A DNA stretch of 38,159 nucleotides from Candidatus Moranbacteria bacterium RIFOXYB1_FULL_43_19 (GTDB lineage Bacteria; Patescibacteriota; Minisyncoccia; Moranbacterales; UBA11712). The number at the start of each line of letters is the position of its first letter. The stretch's first letter is position 1. The stretch spans positions 16,746 to 54,904 of the forward strand of contig MFSH01000016.1 of assembly GCA_001784875.1 (NCBI GenBank), given 5' to 3'. Position numbers and translations under genes: made by a program. Under the pieces are notes generated by a model. It searched no databases. It was not told where the DNA came from and was given only the letters and a program-made list of their open reading frames with translations. Shown here piece after piece: positions 1 to 9,178 of the stretch.

Positions 1-610
1 GAAGAAGAACTCCTTTCGGGATCCGCGCCCCAAGGTCCAGAAATTTCTTTGGATGTTTCAAAAATTCAACAATTTCCCTGAGCTCTTCTTTGGCTTCCTC
101 CGCTCCGGCCACATCGGCGAAAGTGATTTTTTTCTTGCCGTTTCCCTTGGGCGGAATAAGGCGGGCCCGGGACATGCCAAAAGACATAGCCTGATTGTTT
201 CCGCGTTGGGCCGAGCGCATCATAAACCAGAGGAATACGCCGATGATTATAAAAGGGAGCAGGAAGGGAATGATCGTGTTTACCCAAAAAGAGGCTGTGG
301 CTGTGTCTTTGATATCAACACTTACGGAGCGCAACTTTTCAGGGTCAACACCATAGTTCTTGAGCGATTCGGAAAGAGAGGATTCGGCTTCTTTGCGCGA
401 AATCTCCTTGGTGTCATCGGTGAGCGTGATGTTGAGCTTTTCCCCTTCGACCTGGATATCCTTCACTTTTTGGTCGTTGATCTGATTAGCCAATTCGTTA
501 AGCGTGACGTTGTTCACTTTCTGAACAGGCGTGTTGTAGACCATCACAATTCCAGAGATGACGAAAAAGACGAGAAGGATGATTATTATGTTTTTTATTA
601 AATTTCGCAT
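1..610 (-). CDS. ftsH: ATP-dependent zinc metalloprotease FtsH, N-terminal part
   Basis: Membrane-anchored AAA+ protease that degrades misfolded membrane and some soluble proteins. Only the first 203 residues are in the window; the gene runs off the left edge. Visible order: transmembrane helix at about 5-25, an extracytoplasmic domain, a second helix at about 108-131, then the start of the AAA domain with [15 protein letters not shown] at 163-177, a hallmark of FtsH just before Walker A, which lies outside. The ATG at 608-610 gives the usual N-terminus. It reads away from nothing obvious upstream; tilS lies 107 bases upstream on the same strand. The identification is secure from family knowledge; catalytic residues (HEXXH) are not visible. 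Confidence 0.95.
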   Translation of the reverse strand, partial: MRNLIKNIIIILLVFFVISGIVMVYNTPVQKVNNVTLNELANQINDQKVKDIQVEGEKLNITLTDDTKEISRKEAESSLSESLKNYGVDPEKLRSVSVDIKDTATASFWVNTIIPFLLPFIIIGVFLWFMMRSAQRGNNQAMSFGMSRARLIPPKGNGKKKITFADVAGAEEAKEELREIVEFLKHPKKFLDLGARIPKGVLL

Positions 611-628
611 ATTTTTAGTTAGGTCTTT

Positions 629-735
629 GGTAACAAGGCTGTGGGCAGTGGGTTAGGCTTTTGGTCCTGGGTCATTGGATTTTTCCAATCACCATTGACC
701 ATTGACCAGTCTCACAGCTAATGACCAATGTTACC
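629..735. repeat. degenerate palindromic word repeat, TTGACC type
   Basis: Between ftsH and tilS. It begins GGTAACA and ends TGTTACC, has a centre GGTCATTGGA/TCCAATCACC, and repeats the word CATTGACC. It supplies the last codons and the TAG stop of tilS. An inverted relative lies at 4975-5105, sharing AACAAGGCTGTG, GCAGTG and TGGGTCATT plus TTTTTCCAA. Confidence 0.6.
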
Positions 736-1725
736 TATGACCAATTTATCACCTTTTCTCTGAATTTTCAATTTTTTGAATTTCAAAATTTGCCTTTTGC
801 CTTTCCCGCTTTTCACGATTTTCAGAACTTCCTCAATATGCGCTGATTCGATCTCGCGCAAACTCGGATTATATTTTTCAATTGCCAGGCGGATAGCTTC
901 TCGTTGGAGAGCCGGATGCAATTTTTCAAGTTCCGAAACAAGCATCGATTTATTTGCCTTCAGCCATTCGGCGGAGTATTTTCCGATAAAATCATGGTCG
1001 TAGGCGGCTGCCTGGGAAAGTTTATATAAAACTTCTTCGATATTGGGGTTATATTCTTTTACAATATATGGAAGGAGTTTATTCCTGATTTTGTTTCGCG
1101 TGAAATCTGTCCCGAGGTTGGTTTTGTCAGTCCGGAAAGGCAACTTATTCTTACGCAAATAGGCTAAAATCTCTTTTCGGGGAATGTTAAGCAGCGGCCG
1201 GATAATTGGCGGTTCGTCCGCATTCCTTTTTGGCTGCGCGGTCGGACCGCTTAGAGTAGAAAACTTGATTGCGCCCAGCCCGCGAAGGCCTGTTCCCCGA
1301 AGGATCCGCATCAAAACCGTTTCGGCCTGGTCATTGAGATTATGTCCGACAGCGATGGTGTTGGCCTTGTGTTTTCTTCGGATTTTTTCAAAGAAATCAT
1401 AGCGTATATTACGGAGATGTTCTTCGGATTTTGTATCTAGTATCTTGTATTTAGTATTTGGTATTTTTTCTATTTCGACTTTCAGTGAATATTTTTTGGC
1501 TATTTTTCGGACAAATTGTTCATCTTTTCCCGAATCTTTCCCGCGAAGTCCGTAGTTCACGTGCGCGATGATGATTTCAATGTTGTATTTTTCTCTTAAC
1601 TTATTGAGCGCGTCCAAAAGGCAAACTGAATCCGGCCCGCCGGAAACGCCGACCACGATTTTCGCCCCGCGCGGAAATAATTGATAGCGGAAAATATTTT
1701 CCTGGATTTTTTTTACGAGGTTCAT
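718..1725 (-). CDS. tilS: tRNA(Ile)-lysidine synthase TilS
   Basis: Modifies C34 of tRNA-Ile(CAU) to lysidine using ATP and lysine, so that the tRNA reads AUA. 335 residues. The PP-loop signature SGGPDS is at 28-33, AHVNYGLRG at 54-62 and GHNLNDQAETVLMRILRGTG at 127-146, all typical of TilS. Two stretches look inserted compared with the family: about 89-101 (NTKYKILDTKSE), encoded by a TAGTATTTAGTAT-type word repeat at 1423-1464, and about 155-173, encoded by DNA with two small hairpins at 1210-1260. The last residues (VIGNIGH) come from the adjoining word repeat. It lies 32 bases downstream of gmk and probably shares its transcript. The ATG at 1723-1725 is the natural start. Confidence 0.95.
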   Translation of the reverse strand: MNLVKKIQENIFRYQLFPRGAKIVVGVSGGPDSVCLLDALNKLREKYNIEIIIAHVNYGLRGKDSGKDEQFVRKIAKKYSLKVEIEKIPNTKYKILDTKSEEHLRNIRYDFFEKIRRKHKANTIAVGHNLNDQAETVLMRILRGTGLRGLGAIKFSTLSGPTAQPKRNADEPPIIRPLLNIPRKEILAYLRKNKLPFRTDKTNLGTDFTRNKIRNKLLPYIVKEYNPNIEEVLYKLSQAAAYDHDFIGKYSAEWLKANKSMLVSELEKLHPALQREAIRLAIEKYNPSLREIESAHIEEVLKIVKSGKGKRQILKFKKLKIQRKGDKLVIGNIGH

Positions 1726-1757
1726 ATTATGTAAGGATCAAATCTTTGTGATTCAGC

Positions 1758-2354
1758 TTAAGCGCACCCGGTATTTCGCGGTTCTTTGAAAGATTCTTGG
1801 ATAATTTTAGTCACTTTTCCTGCAGTTTCAGCGAGTCGATCCTCCTCATTGACAACAACGTGGTCGTAGAGAGGGTTGATATTGGCGTCTTTCATTTCTT
1901 CCTTTGCAGCTTTCATTCTCTTTCGGATCGTTTCCTCATCGTCTTTTGCCCGTCCGCGGATTCTTTTTTCAAGTGCTTCAAAACTCGGTGCGGAAATGAA
2001 AATACAAACTGCATCCGGATAATGTTTTTTTATAGTCGGGACTCCTTGAATATCAACTTTCCAGATGACCGGTTTTTTGGTTGCCAGACATCTTTCTATC
2101 TCTTCTTTTTCCCCGCCATAATATTTTCCATAAACCAAGGCGTGCTCGATCATCTCTCCTCGATTGATTTTATTTTGAAATTCTTCAGGGGTGACGAAAT
2201 AATACGGATTGCCTTGCGATTCTCCTTCCCTCATCGGGCGGCTTACGGTCGTTTTCACCCACTCAAATTCAAGATTTTTATCTTTTATTTTCTCAATAAC
2301 CGAATCTTTTCCCGCTCCGGATGTTCCGGTGATGATGAATATTTTTGAAACCAT
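1758..2354 (-). CDS. gmk: guanylate kinase
   Basis: Phosphorylates GMP to GDP with ATP in nucleotide metabolism. 198 residues from the ATG at 2352-2354. P-loop GTSGAGKDS at 10-18, followed by TVSRPMREGE and NPYYFVTPEEF, matching the guanylate-binding region of the family. An in-frame start further upstream (2492) would overlap the S1 gene by 61 bases and add a non-homologous leader read from a repeat, so the shorter form is chosen; its length fits the family's usual about 200 residues. It sits between the S1-domain gene and tilS on the same strand. Confidence 0.93.
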   Translation of the reverse strand: MVSKIFIITGTSGAGKDSVIEKIKDKNLEFEWVKTTVSRPMREGESQGNPYYFVTPEEFQNKINRGEMIEHALVYGKYYGGEKEEIERCLATKKPVIWKVDIQGVPTIKKHYPDAVCIFISAPSFEALEKRIRGRAKDDEETIRKRMKAAKEEMKDANINPLYDHVVVNEEDRLAETAGKVTKIIQESFKEPRNTGCA

Positions 2355-2378
2355 AGAAGTTATATAAGAGATTAGAAA

Positions 2379-2435
2379 ATAAGAAATAAGAGAATTGAAA
2401 AAAACATTTCCTCTGTCTTCTATCTTATTTCTTAT
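2379..2435. repeat. word-repeat palindrome, AAGAAAT type
   Basis: ATAAGAAATAAGA at 2379-2391 is matched by TCTTATTTCTTAT at 2423-2435, a perfect 13-base inverted repeat. The right arm contains the stop codon of the S1 gene (2432-2434). A related block lies at 25428-25500 upstream of nusA. Confidence 0.65.
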
Positions 2436-3688
2436 TTCACCAGCCCCAGTCCCATCCGGTGTTCTTTGGGCTCGATGGAAAGTATTTTCCACTTGTATGA
2501 TTTTCCGATCTCAAGAATTTCTTCGATATTTTTTCCGGGATTTTGCTCGAGAAGTTCCGAAACATGGGCCAAGCCATGGATGTCATCGTCAAGATACACG
2601 AAAGCTCCGAAATGATTTATTTTTCTCACTTGCCCATCATAGGTTTCACCGACCTTGTATTTTTTCTCAACCGAAGACCAAGGATCTTTTTGAAGAGCCT
2701 TTATGGAAAGCGAAACACGGGTATCGTCAATGCCGATAATTTGGCACTTTATCCGGTCGCCGGTTTTCACCACTTCGCGGGGATTGTCGATGAGTTGCCA
2801 AGCCAATTCAGAGATATGAACCAATCCTTCAAGCCGGTCTTCTTCGCGGATTGAATCAAGTTTGCTTGGCGGGAGGAATTTCACGAAGGCCCCGAAGTCG
2901 ACGACCCCGCTGACTTCTCCCTCGATGACATCTCCCACTTTGAGTTCGGAAATAGCTTTTTTCTCCTCGTCGGAATAGGCCGCTTTTTCACTGACGATGA
3001 GCTTTTCACCCTCGCGGTCCGTGTCGAGCACTTTTACCTTCATTTCCGTTCCGATGAAAGAGCGAAGCTTTTCGAGAATTTTGCTTTTCTCTCCTTCTTC
3101 AACGCGAGGGTAGTGTTCGTTGGTAAGCTGGGACACAGGAAGAAATCCATTGATGCCATTCACTTCCACGATGAGACCGCCTTTGTTCGCATCGAGAATT
3201 TTGGTTTCAAAAACTTCTCCGTTCATCTGTTTTTCCTCGAGATCCTGCCAGGCGCGCTCGATGGAGGCTTCGCGAATGGAAAGCTCAATGTAGCCGTCTT
3301 CATTTTCAAGATCGGTGACAGTGGCGGAAACCTTGTCGCCGATTTTGATCTTGTCGGTCGCTCCGAGGCCGTCTTTGATTTCACGGCCCATCACAATCCC
3401 GGTTCCGAAGATGCCAAGATCCAGATAGATGGAGTTTGAGTCGAGAGCAATCACTTCTCCCTCAATCACATCGCCCTCTTTTGGGAAAGATATTTTTTGC
3501 TGGTTCAAAAAATCAGCCATCACAGAAGTCTGACTGATTGGTTCTCCGCCCAAGGCGGATCCGCCTCTGGCGTAATCTTCCTCTATTTTTTCTGGAATTT
3601 CCTCTTTTTTTTCTGCTGCAGATTCTTTCTTTTCGTCAGAAATTTTGTCGACCTCTTGAGCCAGAGTGTCGAGAATGTCGTTTGCCAT
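2432..3688 (-). CDS. rpsA: S1 RNA-binding domain protein, ribosomal protein S1-like
   Basis: 418 residues with an acidic/lysine-rich N-terminus and four S1 repeats at roughly 52-120, 135-205, 245-325 and 340-415. The later two carry the typical FGAFV and GLVHISEL/GLAHVSEL strings. By family it binds mRNA on the 30S subunit and helps initiation; E. coli S1 has six repeats, so this is a shorter form common in other bacteria. Near residues 40-50 the string ARGGSALGGEP is encoded by two tandem GC hairpins (CCGCC-GGCGG, 3547-3574), probably a small in-frame palindromic insert. A good sigma70-type promoter lies just upstream. The call S1-like is firm; rpsA versus a paralogue is less certain. Confidence 0.85.
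   Translation of the reverse strand: MANDILDTLAQEVDKISDEKKESAAEKKEEIPEKIEEDYARGGSALGGEPISQTSVMADFLNQQKISFPKEGDVIEGEVIALDSNSIYLDLGIFGTGIVMGREIKDGLGATDKIKIGDKVSATVTDLENEDGYIELSIREASIERAWQDLEEKQMNGEVFETKILDANKGGLIVEVNGINGFLPVSQLTNEHYPRVEEGEKSKILEKLRSFIGTEMKVKVLDTDREGEKLIVSEKAAYSDEEKKAISELKVGDVIEGEVSGVVDFGAFVKFLPPSKLDSIREEDRLEGLVHISELAWQLIDNPREVVKTGDRIKCQIIGIDDTRVSLSIKALQKDPWSSVEKKYKVGETYDGQVRKINHFGAFVYLDDDIHGLAHVSELLEQNPGKNIEEILEIGKSYKWKILSIEPKEHRMGLGLVK
3547..3574. repeat. GC hairpin pair, CCGCC-NNN-GGCGG type, inside the S1 gene
   Basis: Two adjoining hairpins with CCGCC/GGCGG-type stems and loops CAA and TCT, read in frame by the S1-domain gene. The same hairpin recurs at 15343-15355 (loop AAA), 15424-15436 (loop GGA, inside a tRNA-Phe D-loop) and 30222-30234 (loop AGA). 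Confidence 0.6.
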
Positions 3689-3724
3689 TTGGTTAATGGT
3701 TAGGTTAATAATTAGCGCTTTGTG

Positions 3725-3753
3725 AGTATATAATATATGCTGAAACTTGGCAA
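3725..3753 (-). promoter_or_regulatory. sigma70-type promoter for the S1-domain gene
   Basis: On the minus strand TTGCCA (3748-3753), 17-base spacer, TATACT (3725-3730). It points into the S1-gmk-tilS-ftsH direction, starting about 35 bases before the S1 ATG. Confidence 0.75.
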
Positions 3754-3812
3754 GGACTGGGGTTGATAAGCGAGTTATTATATGCTATTATTCCAATATC
3801 ACTGAAAAAGTG

Positions 3813-3830
3813 ATCACCCGTGAGGGTGAT
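3813..3830. promoter_or_regulatory. intergenic hairpin, ATCACCC-GTGA-GGGTGAT
   Basis: A perfect 7-base stem with loop GTGA, followed on the plus strand by a T-rich run, 28 bases before the metallo-hydrolase ATG. Nothing is transcribed into it from the left on the plus strand, so it may be a leader hairpin rather than a terminator. Function unknown. Confidence 0.4.
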
Positions 3831-3858
3831 TAATTTTGCTTTATTTTTTATATAAAAT

Positions 3859-4527
3859 ATGACCATTCAATGGTACGGACACTCGTGTTTCAAGATCTCG
3901 ACCAAACCTGAAGGTCGTGGATCGGGTGAGGACGTGGTGATTTTCACCGATCCGTATAACAAGGAAATTGGCATGCGGCCGCCACAAGGACGGGCAGATG
4001 TTGTCACGGTTAGCCATGATCATCCTGGCCATAACAACGCGGAGGCTCTCCGGGGCGAGGCCGCGGTCTTGGATTTGCCGGGTGAATATTCGATAAAAGG
4101 CGTCTCGATAAAGGGTGTGAATTCTTTTCATGACAAAGAAGAAGGCGCTGAACGGGGTCTCAACACCATTTTTGTTTTTGAAAGTGAAGGAATCCGGTTT
4201 TGCCATCTCGGGGATCTTGCAACATCGCTTGACAAAAAACAGCTTGAAGAAATAAACGGGGTCGATATTCTGGCGGTTCCAGTCGGCGGGCCATATTCAC
4301 TTATGGCGAAAGAGGCTAAAGCGGTGGTTGATCAGATCGAGCCGAAAATAGTGCTTCCAATGCACTACAAAACCCCGGGAAACAAATTGAAACTCGAAGA
4401 CGAGAAAAAATTCTGCAAAGAAATCGGGATCTGTCCGCGGGAAAAGACGCCCAAGCTTATTCTCAAGAAAAAAGACTTGGAAAGCGAAAAAATCCAAGTG
4501 TTTTTAATGGAAGCGGTCAATGCATGA
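3859..4527 (+). CDS. MBL-fold metal-dependent hydrolase (UPF0173/Lactamase_B_3 type)
   Basis: 222 residues. The N-terminus MTIQWYGHSCFKI and the metal-binding string VSHDHPGHNN (H53, H55, H58) are typical of the small metallo-beta-lactamase-fold proteins related to UlaG; FCHLGDLA supplies a further likely ligand and VLPMHYKT a late histidine. Such proteins are cytosolic hydrolases of uncertain substrate. About residues 15-25 (KPEGRGSGED) look longer than usual in this loop. It diverges from the S1 operon; the next gene follows after a word repeat. The fold is firm, the substrate is not predictable. Confidence 0.88.
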   Translation: MTIQWYGHSCFKISTKPEGRGSGEDVVIFTDPYNKEIGMRPPQGRADVVTVSHDHPGHNNAEALRGEAAVLDLPGEYSIKGVSIKGVNSFHDKEEGAERGLNTIFVFESEGIRFCHLGDLATSLDKKQLEEINGVDILAVPVGGPYSLMAKEAKAVVDQIEPKIVLPMHYKTPGNKLKLEDEKKFCKEIGICPREKTPKLILKKKDLESEKIQVFLMEAVNA

Positions 4528-4600
4528 AGCACATAACACATAACACATAACACATAACATGCAACATGAAAATTGTTACGTGTTACATGTTCCTGGCTAC
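4528..4600. repeat. word-repeat palindrome, CACATAA type
   Basis: Left part repeats CACATAA four times and leads to GCAACATG; right part carries the reverse words (TACGTGTTACATGTTCC). The same kind of block, with a perfect ATGGAACA/TGTTCCAT pair, lies at 34526-34590. It provides the first potential codons of the next gene. Confidence 0.65.
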
Positions 4601-4969
4601 GTGAATATAAACAATTACATTGACAAGTTGAGAGCGAAATCCGTTCGAGAAAGAGAAAGGATCGCCGTGATTGCGACGGGAGTTGCTTTTGCTGTTGTTT
4701 TGGTGATTTGGCTGTTATCTTTTTCAGAAATGAACAAAAATGAAAGTCCGGAGCCGGCAACTTCTCCGGTTACAAACCAGCTGGAAGATCTCAAAAAAAA
4801 TATAGGGAATGACAGGCAGTCAATTCAGGATATGATTGAAAGCCTGCCGCAAAACACCGACCCTGATGACTTGTCGGCCGAAAGTCCGCAGAACAATGGT
4901 TCCGAAAACCAGAGTCAAGACACAAATGAAAATCAGAATAGTCAGCCGGAGATACCGCAGTTACCATAA
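4559..4969 (+). CDS. small single-pass membrane protein, unknown function
   Basis: Up to 136 residues. One transmembrane helix at about 35-55 (IAVIATGVAFAVVLVIWLLS) preceded by a charged RERER stretch, then an acidic, Q/N/S/P-rich tail likely outside the cell. I do not recognise a family. The start is doubtful: the ATG at 4559 lies in a word repeat, so the first residues would be repeat-derived; an in-frame GTG at 4601 giving VNINNYIDKL is an alternative with no better ribosome site. It sits between the metallo-hydrolase and gyrA and may simply be a membrane-anchored disordered protein. Confidence 0.6.
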   Translation: MQHENCYVLHVPGYVNINNYIDKLRAKSVRERERIAVIATGVAFAVVLVIWLLSFSEMNKNESPEPATSPVTNQLEDLKKNIGNDRQSIQDMIESLPQNTDPDDLSAESPQNNGSENQSQDTNENQNSQPEIPQLP

Positions 4970-4974
4970 TTTTT

Positions 4975-5105
4975 GTCTTTGGTTACAGTGGTCATTGGCG
5001 GTGGGACAGGTTATTGGTCTTGGGTCTTTGGAAAAACTAATGACCCATGACTCGCAACTAGTCTCACTGCTCACAGCCTTGTTGCTAATGACTAAGCATA
5101 AAAAG
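4975..5105. repeat. degenerate word repeat, inverted relative of 629-735
   Basis: The gap before gyrA is filled by words such as AATGACCCATGAC and CTCACTGCTCACAGCC. Read in reverse complement it aligns with the repeat at 629-735 over AACAAGGCTGTG, GCAGTG, TGGGTCATT and TTTTTCCAA. No promoter is obvious in it. Confidence 0.55.
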
Positions 5106-5110
5106 TTTAT

Positions 5111-7543
5111 ATGGAGATAGGTTACATAAAACCTCGGGAAATCACGTCCGAAATGAAGGAATCATATCTCGCTTACGCAATGAGCGTCATTGTGTCGCGG
5201 GCTCTTCCGGACGTTCGGGACGGAATGAAGCCGGTCCATCGCCGGATCCTTTTCGCCATGCGCGAACTCGGCCTCACTCACTCGGCGAAATACAGAAAAT
5301 CAGCCACAGTTGTCGGGGAAGTGCTCGGAAAATACCATCCGCATGGAGACACGGCTGTGTATGACTCGATGGTGCGCCTCGCCCAGGATTTTTCAATGCG
5401 CTATCCCCTGGTGGACGGACAGGGAAATTTCGGCTCAATGGACGGCGACAACGCGGCGGCGATGCGATACACGGAGGCCAAACTCATGCCTCTTGCCGAA
5501 GAAATGATGGCCGATATAGAAAAAGACACAGTTGATTTCATTCCGAATTATGACTCGTCTCGGAAAGAACCGTCTGTTCTCCCAGCCAAGGCGCCCCAAC
5601 TTCTGCTCAACGGCACAATGGGAATTGCCGTCGGGATGGCGACTAATATTCCTCCCCATAATCTTGGCGAGTTGGTTGACGGCATCGCGCATATCATTGA
5701 AAATCCGGATTGCGAAGTAAAAGAGCTCGTGAAATTTGTGAAAGGCCCTGACTTTCCGACTGGCGGGACGATATATAACCAGTCAGACATCAACCAGGCT
5801 TATCTCACTGGCCGGGGAAGCATAGTGACGCGAGCCGAAGCGGAAATTGTTGAGACAAAAAACGGTCAGTTTCAAATCATAGTGACCGAAATGACCTATG
5901 CCTCGAATAAATCGGCAACCATTGCCAAGATCGCGGAGCTTGTGAAGGCCGGAAAACTGGAAGGCATCCGAGATATCCGGGATGAGTCGGACAAAGACGG
6001 GGTGCGGATCGTGATTGAACTTAAAAAAGAAGCCTTCCCCAAGAAAATTCTCAACAAACTATATACCCTCACCGACCTTCAAAAATCGTTTCACGTGAAT
6101 ATGCTGGCGCTTGTTGACGGGATTGAGCCCAAAATCCTGAATCTCAAGGCGGCTCTCGAGCATTTTATCGATCACCGGAAGGTTGTTGTTACCCGCCGGA
6201 CGAAATTTGACCTTGAAAAAGCAAAGGATCGGGCCCATATCCTGGAAGGGCTCAAAAAAGCGCTCGACCGCATCGACGCAATCATCAACACCATCAAAAA
6301 ATCAGCAACAAAAGAGATTGCGCATGAAAATCTCAAGAAGAAATTCAAATTATCCGACAAGCAATCAACTGCTATTTTGGAAATGCGCCTTCAGACGCTT
6401 GCGGGACTCGAGAGAAAGAAAATCGAAGACGAGCTCAAGGAGAAAAAGAAGCTGATCGCGGAGCTGGAAGACCTTCTCAAGAGCCCAAAGAAAATTTTGG
6501 GAGTCATAAAAAAAGAGCTCCAGGAGATCAAGGAAAAATTTGGCGATGAACGGAAAACACGCATTGTAAAATCGGCCGTGGGAGAATTTAAACAGGAAGA
6601 TCTCATTCCCAACGAGGAAACAATCATTGTTCTAACGGAAGATGACTATATCAAAAGAATGCCGCCCTCACTTTATCGCGTTCAGAAAAGAGGCGGAAAG
6701 GGCGTGATAGGCGCAACAACAAAAGAAGGCGACACAATTGATAAAGTCGTCTCAGCAATGACGCATGATGATTTGTTTTTCTTCACCAATAGCGGAAAAG
6801 TTTTTCAATCAAAGGCCTATGAAATTCCGGTTTCTTCAAGGACAGCCAAGGGGCAGGCTATTGTGAATTTTCTTCAGGTTGCACCCGGTGAAAAGATAAC
6901 GGCGATTATTTCAACTGGGAAAGATAGCGAGGCCAAATATCTTTTTATGGCGACTAAGTCTGGAACCGTCAAAAAGTCAGCTATCTCCGATTTTGAAAAA
7001 GTGCGCCGAAGCGGCCTAATCGCCATCAATCTTCCCAAGGGCGATGAACTTCGCTGGATTTCACCCACGACCGGAAGGGATGAGGTTATCGTGACGACAT
7101 CCGGCGGGCAAGCCATCCATTTCAAAGAAACCGATGTCCGTCCCATGGGGCGCGGAGCGGCTGGAGTGCGTGGCATCAGGCTGAAGAAGGATGACGAAGT
7201 GGTAGGAATGGACATTGTCCTCAAAGGCCAGAAAGGTAATCAACTTCTGGTTTTTACCCAAAACGGATTCGGGAAGAGGTCGGACCTCAAGGGATATAAA
7301 ATCCAAAAGCGTGGCGGCAGCGGCATAAAAACTGCCAGGATTACACCGAAAACGGGGAAACTGGTCTCGGCTCACATTGTGAATATTGACGAACTGGAGG
7401 CGGATCTCATTTGCTCGAGCGCCAAAGGCCAGATTATCCGCGTGCCGCTTGATAGCGTTCCTGCTCTCGGCCGGGCCACACAAGGAGTCAGGGTTATGCG
7501 CTTCAACGCTGATGATAAGATTGCGGCGACGACCGTGCTGTAA
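5111..7543 (+). CDS. gyrA: DNA gyrase subunit A
   Basis: 810 residues. Type II topoisomerase subunit that cuts and rejoins DNA and, with GyrB, introduces negative supercoils. The catalytic tyrosine is Y120 in AAMRYTEAK. The quinolone-pocket helix reads [17 protein letters not shown], with T81 and D85 at the E. coli S83/D87 positions. A coiled-coil-rich segment lies at about 360-490. The C-terminal beta-pinwheel starts near 505 and carries a GyrA box QKRGGKG at 525-531, which favours GyrA over ParC; blade repeats such as QKRGGSG follow. No gyrB is in the window. A strong terminator follows the stop. Confidence 0.96.
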   Translation: MEIGYIKPREITSEMKESYLAYAMSVIVSRALPDVRDGMKPVHRRILFAMRELGLTHSAKYRKSATVVGEVLGKYHPHGDTAVYDSMVRLAQDFSMRYPLVDGQGNFGSMDGDNAAAMRYTEAKLMPLAEEMMADIEKDTVDFIPNYDSSRKEPSVLPAKAPQLLLNGTMGIAVGMATNIPPHNLGELVDGIAHIIENPDCEVKELVKFVKGPDFPTGGTIYNQSDINQAYLTGRGSIVTRAEAEIVETKNGQFQIIVTEMTYASNKSATIAKIAELVKAGKLEGIRDIRDESDKDGVRIVIELKKEAFPKKILNKLYTLTDLQKSFHVNMLALVDGIEPKILNLKAALEHFIDHRKVVVTRRTKFDLEKAKDRAHILEGLKKALDRIDAIINTIKKSATKEIAHENLKKKFKLSDKQSTAILEMRLQTLAGLERKKIEDELKEKKKLIAELEDLLKSPKKILGVIKKELQEIKEKFGDERKTRIVKSAVGEFKQEDLIPNEETIIVLTEDDYIKRMPPSLYRVQKRGGKGVIGATTKEGDTIDKVVSAMTHDDLFFFTNSGKVFQSKAYEIPVSSRTAKGQAIVNFLQVAPGEKITAIISTGKDSEAKYLFMATKSGTVKKSAISDFEKVRRSGLIAINLPKGDELRWISPTTGRDEVIVTTSGGQAIHFKETDVRPMGRGAAGVRGIRLKKDDEVVGMDIVLKGQKGNQLLVFTQNGFGKRSDLKGYKIQKRGGSGIKTARITPKTGKLVSAHIVNIDELEADLICSSAKGQIIRVPLDSVPALGRATQGVRVMRFNADDKIAATTVL

Positions 7544-7561
7544 GTTTCCCAGAAAAACATT

Positions 7562-7600
7562 CCGTCCCGACGCCATGTCAGGGGCGGTTTTTTGTTTGTT
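7562..7600 (+). terminator. intrinsic terminator after gyrA
   Basis: CCGTCCC (7562-7568) pairs with GGGGCGG (7581-7587), with an inner GAC/GTC pair, followed by TTTTTTGTTTGTT. Confidence 0.85.
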
Positions 7601-7651
7601 GATTTTGCATAAATGATGTAGAATTAGAATATCAGATAACAAAAAATAAAA

Positions 7652-7725
7652 TTCACCCCGTTAGAAATTTTTTTGAATATTTCTTTACGGGGAAACAAAA
7701 AAATGGCAACTTCTAACGGGGTGAA
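7652..7725. repeat. long-arm ACCCCG-type inverted repeat enclosing a start codon
   Basis: TTCACCCCGTTAGAA (7652-7666) and TTCTAACGGGGTGAA (7711-7725) form a perfect 15-base inverted repeat. The 44-base loop holds a Shine-Dalgarno-like GGGGA (7689-7693) and the ATG (7703) of the next gene, and the right arm encodes its codons 4-8. The arms resemble those around tRNA genes elsewhere in the window. In RNA it could form a leader hairpin with an exposed ribosome site. Confidence 0.75.
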
Positions 7726-9172
7726 AAAACATCTTTCTATTTTCCTCGCTTTTATTGTTATTTTCTCTCTTTTTCTTTCCGGTTGTGGAAATCAGGTGCC
7801 CAATTACAAAGTTGATCTTGAAATTTGGGGGCTTTTTGATGATTCGGATGTCTTTACAAAGGTGATTCAAGAGTATAAAAAAAGAAACAGTAAGGTTGGA
7901 ACAATTACCTACAAGAAGATGTCGGTTGATTCCTATGAAAATGACCTTAGAGATGCTTTAGCAACAGGAAAAGGACCGGATATTTTTCTTATCCACCACA
8001 CTTGGCGCACAAAGCATCTCGACAAGCTGGAGTCGGCACCGTCGGAACTGATGTCCAGCAGCGGAAAAGCTGCCGCTTTTATCACATTGAGAAGTATCGA
8101 GGATAATTTTCCAGATGTTGTCCAGAAAGATCTGGTGAAAGATTCCAAAGTATATGCCCTTCCTCTTTCGGTTGATTCTCTGGCTCTCTATTATAACAAA
8201 GATCTTCTCAACCAAGCGGGAATTTCGCGTCCCCCAAAAACCTGGGAGGAATTTGACAGCGCCGTTCAAAAAATTACCAAGGTTGATTCATTCGGAAATA
8301 TCACTCTTTCCGGGGCGGCTATGGGCGCCTCAAGCGACCGGCCGGAAAATCCAGGAGGCGGGAAAATTAACCGGGCTACGGATATTTTGACGCTTCTAAT
8401 GATGCAGGCGGGCGCGGAAATGTATGATTCCGCGAGGCAAACAGCCCTATTCGCCGAATTTCCCACTTCTTTTTCCGGAAATGAAAAATCTCCTGCCCAA
8501 ATGGCGCTTGAATACTACACTAAATTTTCGAATCTCAATTCGAGCCAATATGCCTGGAACGCTCAAATGCACAATTCGATTGATGCTTTTATAGAAGGAA
8601 GCGCGGCCATGACCATCAATTATTCCTGGCTCATACCCCGCATCGAGGACAAAGCGCCCAAGCTCAACTTTGGCGTTGCTCCGGTTCCTCAAAACAAAGA
8701 TGAAAGCGGAAGGGGCATCAATGTTGATTTTGCCAACTACTGGGGGATGGCTGTTTCAAAAAGCAAAATCATGACCACGGAAGACGGAAAACCGGCTGCG
8801 GCGACAAATGAACAAAGAATTGCCGAAGCCTGGAGATTTCTGGCTTACCTCACGATGGGCTCCGATGAGATTGCGCCGTTTCTCGGAGCGGTGTCCAGTG
8901 AATCAGCTGACTATAACCCGGCGGCCGAGTATGCTGAAAAGCAGAGAAAGCCGGCGGCGCGGCGGGATCTCATTGAAAAGCAAAAAGATGATTTGCTTCT
9001 CTCGCCTTTTGCCCAGGGAAATCTCATCGCTCGTTCTTGGCCGGAACCGGACAATCTGGCGGTGGAAAAAATATTTGACGAAATGATTGATGATATCGTG
9101 CTTCGCAATGAAAAGTCGGAGGATGTCATCCGCCAGGCCCAAAACAGCGTCAATTTGCTGATAAAAAGATAG
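7703..9172 (+). CDS. extracellular solute-binding lipoprotein (family 1 type)
   Basis: 489 residues from the ATG at 7703, chosen over an upstream TTG because GGGGA lies 9 bases before it. Hydrophobic signal at about 11-25, then lipobox LSGC with lipidated Cys28. The body has features of the sugar-type ABC substrate-binding family: GPDIFLIHHTW, YALPLSVDSLALYYNKDLL, PPKTWEEFDSAVQKI, and a late GSAAMTINYSW. No permease or ATPase gene is near. It stands at the head of a pilin-like gene cluster, so it may bind sugars or peptides at the surface in concert with that machinery, or work with a transporter encoded elsewhere. Family firm, substrate unknown. Confidence 0.88.
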   Translation: MATSNGVKKHLSIFLAFIVIFSLFLSGCGNQVPNYKVDLEIWGLFDDSDVFTKVIQEYKKRNSKVGTITYKKMSVDSYENDLRDALATGKGPDIFLIHHTWRTKHLDKLESAPSELMSSSGKAAAFITLRSIEDNFPDVVQKDLVKDSKVYALPLSVDSLALYYNKDLLNQAGISRPPKTWEEFDSAVQKITKVDSFGNITLSGAAMGASSDRPENPGGGKINRATDILTLLMMQAGAEMYDSARQTALFAEFPTSFSGNEKSPAQMALEYYTKFSNLNSSQYAWNAQMHNSIDAFIEGSAAMTINYSWLIPRIEDKAPKLNFGVAPVPQNKDESGRGINVDFANYWGMAVSKSKIMTTEDGKPAAATNEQRIAEAWRFLAYLTMGSDEIAPFLGAVSSESADYNPAAEYAEKQRKPAARRDLIEKQKDDLLLSPFAQGNLIARSWPEPDNLAVEKIFDEMIDDIVLRNEKSEDVIRQAQNSVNLLIKR

Positions 9173-9178
9173 AAACAC

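Noticed and set aside
53-601. Long open frame on the plus strand over the ftsH start
   Set aside because: Antisense shadow of ftsH; the minus strand gives a clear FtsH protein.
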